From positions 2,051,501 to 2,115,500 of the forward strand of contig NC_007722.1 in NCBI RefSeq assembly GCF_000013005.1: a stretch of 64,000 nucleotides of DNA, written 5' to 3'. Positions 62,464 through 64,000 of the stretch are shown here, piece after piece. This DNA comes from Erythrobacter litoralis HTCC2594. GTDB taxonomy: Bacteria; Pseudomonadota; Alphaproteobacteria; Sphingomonadales; Sphingomonadaceae. The translations under genes were made by a program, and so were the position numbers. The notes below the pieces were generated by a model that did no database searches, was not told the origin of the DNA, and saw nothing but the letters and a program-made list of their open reading frames with translations. Numbering within the stretch: the stretch's first letter is position 1; each line of letters begins with the position of its first letter.

Positions 62464-63996
62464 TCAGGCTGCCTTCTTGATCATCCACTTGCGGCGACCG
62501 AAGATCGCTGCCGCGCCAAGGCCGAACAGGATCGTCATCGGCGGGGCCGGAACCGGCGTGCCGCTGCTGGTGCCGCCGGTCGAACCCGACGACGAAGACG
62601 AACTCGAACTGCTGCTCGACGAGGAGCTGGAGCTGCTGCTCGAAGAGGACGAACCGGTCGAGCTGGTCATGTTGCCCGAGGTCGATCCAGAGGTCGAAAT
62701 GCCGCCGCTCGACGAGCTGGAGCTAGACGAGGAACTCGATGAGCTGCTCGAAGATGAGCTTCCGCCCGACGACCCACCGGTCGTAGTGCCCGGGTGGCCG
62801 CTGGTGCCGCCATTCGAACTCATTCCGCTCGTTCCTCCACCCGAGCTCGACGAGCTGGAGCTTGAGGAGCTGGAGGATGACGATGAGCTCGAACTGCTGC
62901 TCGACGACGAGCTGGTGACGTTGCCGCTGCTCGTCGACACGTTGCCAGAGCTCGAAGAGACATTGCCCGAGCTCGACGACACGTTGCCAGAGCTCGAAGA
63001 GACATTGCCCGAGCTCGACGACACGTTACCCGAACTTGAGGACACGTTGCCGCTGCTCGAGCTGACATTGCCCGACGTGCTGCTGACGTCCACATTGCCC
63101 GAACTGGACGTGCTTGTGACGCCCCCCGTCGTGCTGGTGACTCCACCCGTGGTGCTTGTCACGCCACCGGTCGAAGTCGATGAACCGCCAGTGGTGCTCG
63201 TTACGCCGCCCGTCGAGGTCGAGGTCGAAGACCCGCCACTGGTGTTCTGGTTGCTGTTGTCGATGTCGATGACGATACCGCTGGAGCCGACTTCGCCGCC
63301 CGAAGTAGTGGTAGTCGACGTGATCGCGACGCTGCCGCCGCTCGATCCGCCGCCGCCGAAGAAGCCCCCGAAGAAGCCGCCGCCGAAGCCGCCGAAGCCG
63401 CCGCTGCCGCCGATCACGGTCACGCCGCCATCGCCGCCGCTACCGCCGACGAAGCCGCCGCCGACCGGGAACACCGCAGGAGCGACCGAGACGACGGTGG
63501 TTCCACCGCCGCAATAGCTCGAGCCGCCACCGGCATAGATCGTACGCGAGGCGCCCGCCACGCCCGGATAGACCGGACCGCCGGGATAGGCACCGCCCGC
63601 ATAGGCGCCGCCGCCAGCGTAAGATCCGCCAGCATAGGAGCCACCGGCATAGCTGCCGCCTGCGTAGCCGCCCCGGGCACCCGCTGCCCCGGCATAATCT
63701 GCGCCTGCGCCGTAAGCGCCATGTGCTCCTGCCGCACCGGCACCATAAGCACCGTGTGCGCCCGCCGCTCCGGCACCGTGAGGACCGGCCCCATGCGCCA
63801 TCGCACCGCCGCCATGCGTCGCCGCACCGGCTGCAGCCGCGCCAGCTCCCGCTCCGTAAGCCGGGACGCAATCCACGACCTGCTTCACGATCCGGCGCTT
63901 GCGCTTGATCTTCTTGGGCGCGCTTTTCACGACGCGCTGCTTCTTGATATACTTGACCGGCTGCGCCTTCACCGATTTGGCGGACTTGTAGGTCAC
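62464..63996 (-). CDS. Serine-rich repeat protein with PEP-CTERM-like C-terminal sorting signal (N-terminus may lie off the edge)
   Basis: The frame of 510 or more residues has four zones. The N-terminal 45 residues are highly basic (KKIKRKRRIVKQVV). Then come Gly/Ala/Tyr repeats such as SYAGGSYAGG and GAHGAYGAG; Gly-rich GGFGGFGGGFFGGFFGGGG; and a Ser region with SSSSGNV units in tandem (eight or more) and poly-Ser runs of up to about 25. The end is PVPAPPMTILFGLGAAAIFG followed by RRK: a short motif, a membrane helix and basic residues, the PEP-CTERM/sorting-signal layout. It should be exported and anchored or cut at the envelope. GTG 63996 is the first possible start seen, but the frame is still open at the edge and no signal peptide is visible, so the true start may lie beyond. 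Confidence 0.7.
   Translation of the reverse strand: MTYKSAKSVKAQPVKYIKKQRVVKSAPKKIKRKRRIVKQVVDCVPAYGAGAGAAAAGAATHGGGAMAHGAGPHGAGAAGAHGAYGAGAAGAHGAYGAGADYAGAAGARGGYAGGSYAGGSYAGGSYAGGGAYAGGAYPGGPVYPGVAGASRTIYAGGGSSYCGGGTTVVSVAPAVFPVGGGFVGGSGGDGGVTVIGGSGGFGGFGGGFFGGFFGGGGSSGGSVAITSTTTTSGGEVGSSGIVIDIDNSNQNTSGGSSTSTSTGGVTSTTGGSSTSTGGVTSTTGGVTSTTGGVTSTSSSGNVDVSSTSGNVSSSSGNVSSSSGNVSSSSGNVSSSSGNVSSSSGNVSSSSGNVSTSSGNVTSSSSSSSSSSSSSSSSSSSSSSSSGGGTSGMSSNGGTSGHPGTTTGGSSGGSSSSSSSSSSSSSSSSSSGGISTSGSTSGNMTSSTGSSSSSSSSSSSSSSSSSSSSSSGSTGGTSSGTPVPAPPMTILFGLGAAAIFGRRKWMIKKAA
62937..63020 (-). repeat. Tandem 42-bp repeat encoding SSSSGNV units
   Basis: Two perfect 42-base copies (62937-62978 and 62979-63020) each encode two 7-residue SSSSGNV-type units; degenerate units continue on both sides. 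Perfect copies among degraded ones imply recent duplication. The poly-Ser runs elsewhere mix AGC, TCG and TCC codons, so they are not simple slippage tracts. Confidence 0.85.
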
Positions 63997-64000
63997 ATTC

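Noticed and set aside
62880..63200. CRISPR array
   Set aside because: The repeats are in frame, have no unique spacers, and encode SSSSGNV units.
62447..63517. Asp/Glu/Leu/Pro-rich frame opposite the Ser-rich gene
   Set aside because: The acidic repeats arise from reading Ser codons backwards; it crosses the terminator and has no ribosome site.

Overview
The window looks like chromosomal DNA from a GC-rich alphaproteobacterium, most likely order Sphingomonadales and probably the Erythrobacteraceae (Erythrobacter/Qipengyuania type). That placement is inferred from gene content: a complete PhyR-NepR-EcfG general stress module, a class I PHA synthase with a Lys/Ala-rich phasin, ClpS next to LptF-LptG, an ECF-NrsF pair, DUF4402 fimbrial-type proteins, and tRNA genes with encoded CCA ends. 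There is no phage, IS element or CRISPR array. No stretch above about 300 bases lacks a gene; the longest gaps (about 200-260 bases) carry promoters, terminators or tRNAs.

Layout. 1-1494: edge-truncated ArsR-type regulator and an aldo/keto reductase around a palindromic operator. 1501-8656 (minus): an unusual chaperone-usher-like surface-fibre operon with four DUF4402 subunits, a PapD-like chaperone and a 1254-residue usher-like protein. 8766-8968: tRNA-Thr and tRNA-Cys. 9116-13996: thioesterase, crotonase, short RadC-like protein, small membrane protein, a membrane-anchored LuxR-type regulator with a small partner, and an AlaC-like aminotransferase. 14156-16979: PHA synthase and a two-start phasin behind PhaR-like operators. 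17207-23022: clpS, lptF, lptG, two GNAT proteins and a desaturase. 23225-26750: general stress response, with phyR, a CHASE/HWE kinase, nepR and ecfG linked by EcfG-type promoters, one of them shared back to back. 26771-32098: sodB, dicarboxylate symporter, glmM-DUF1272-thiD and a LOG protein.

32154-34210: a PepSY membrane protein with a Fur-like box, then a low-GC orphan gene bracketed by 18-bp repeats beside tRNA-Gln. 34364-38107: ppx/gppA, rlmE, a membrane cytochrome c and pheA. 38153-44364: a six-gene, tightly packed DUF4129-DUF4350-MoxR-DUF58-SpoIIM-RDD membrane operon. 44416-50637: desaturase, periplasmic isoaspartyl peptidase, MscS/CmpX-like channel, GNAT, SDR and an ECF sigma/NrsF pair with its own promoter motif. 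50647-58150: ZntB, ispG-thioredoxin-like-HDAC-flavoprotein operon and two convergent L,D-transpeptidases. 58150-63996: EamA transporter, acnA, periplasmic rhodanese and a serine-rich repeat protein ending in a PEP-CTERM-like sorting signal.

The best candidates for under-described biology are the DUF4402 chaperone-usher-like operon, the phasin that keeps two complete translation starts, the near-palindromic EcfG promoter shared by kinase and sigma factor, the low-GC orphan at tRNA-Gln, and the poly-serine sorting-signal protein. All function calls come from reading motifs; no database search was run.
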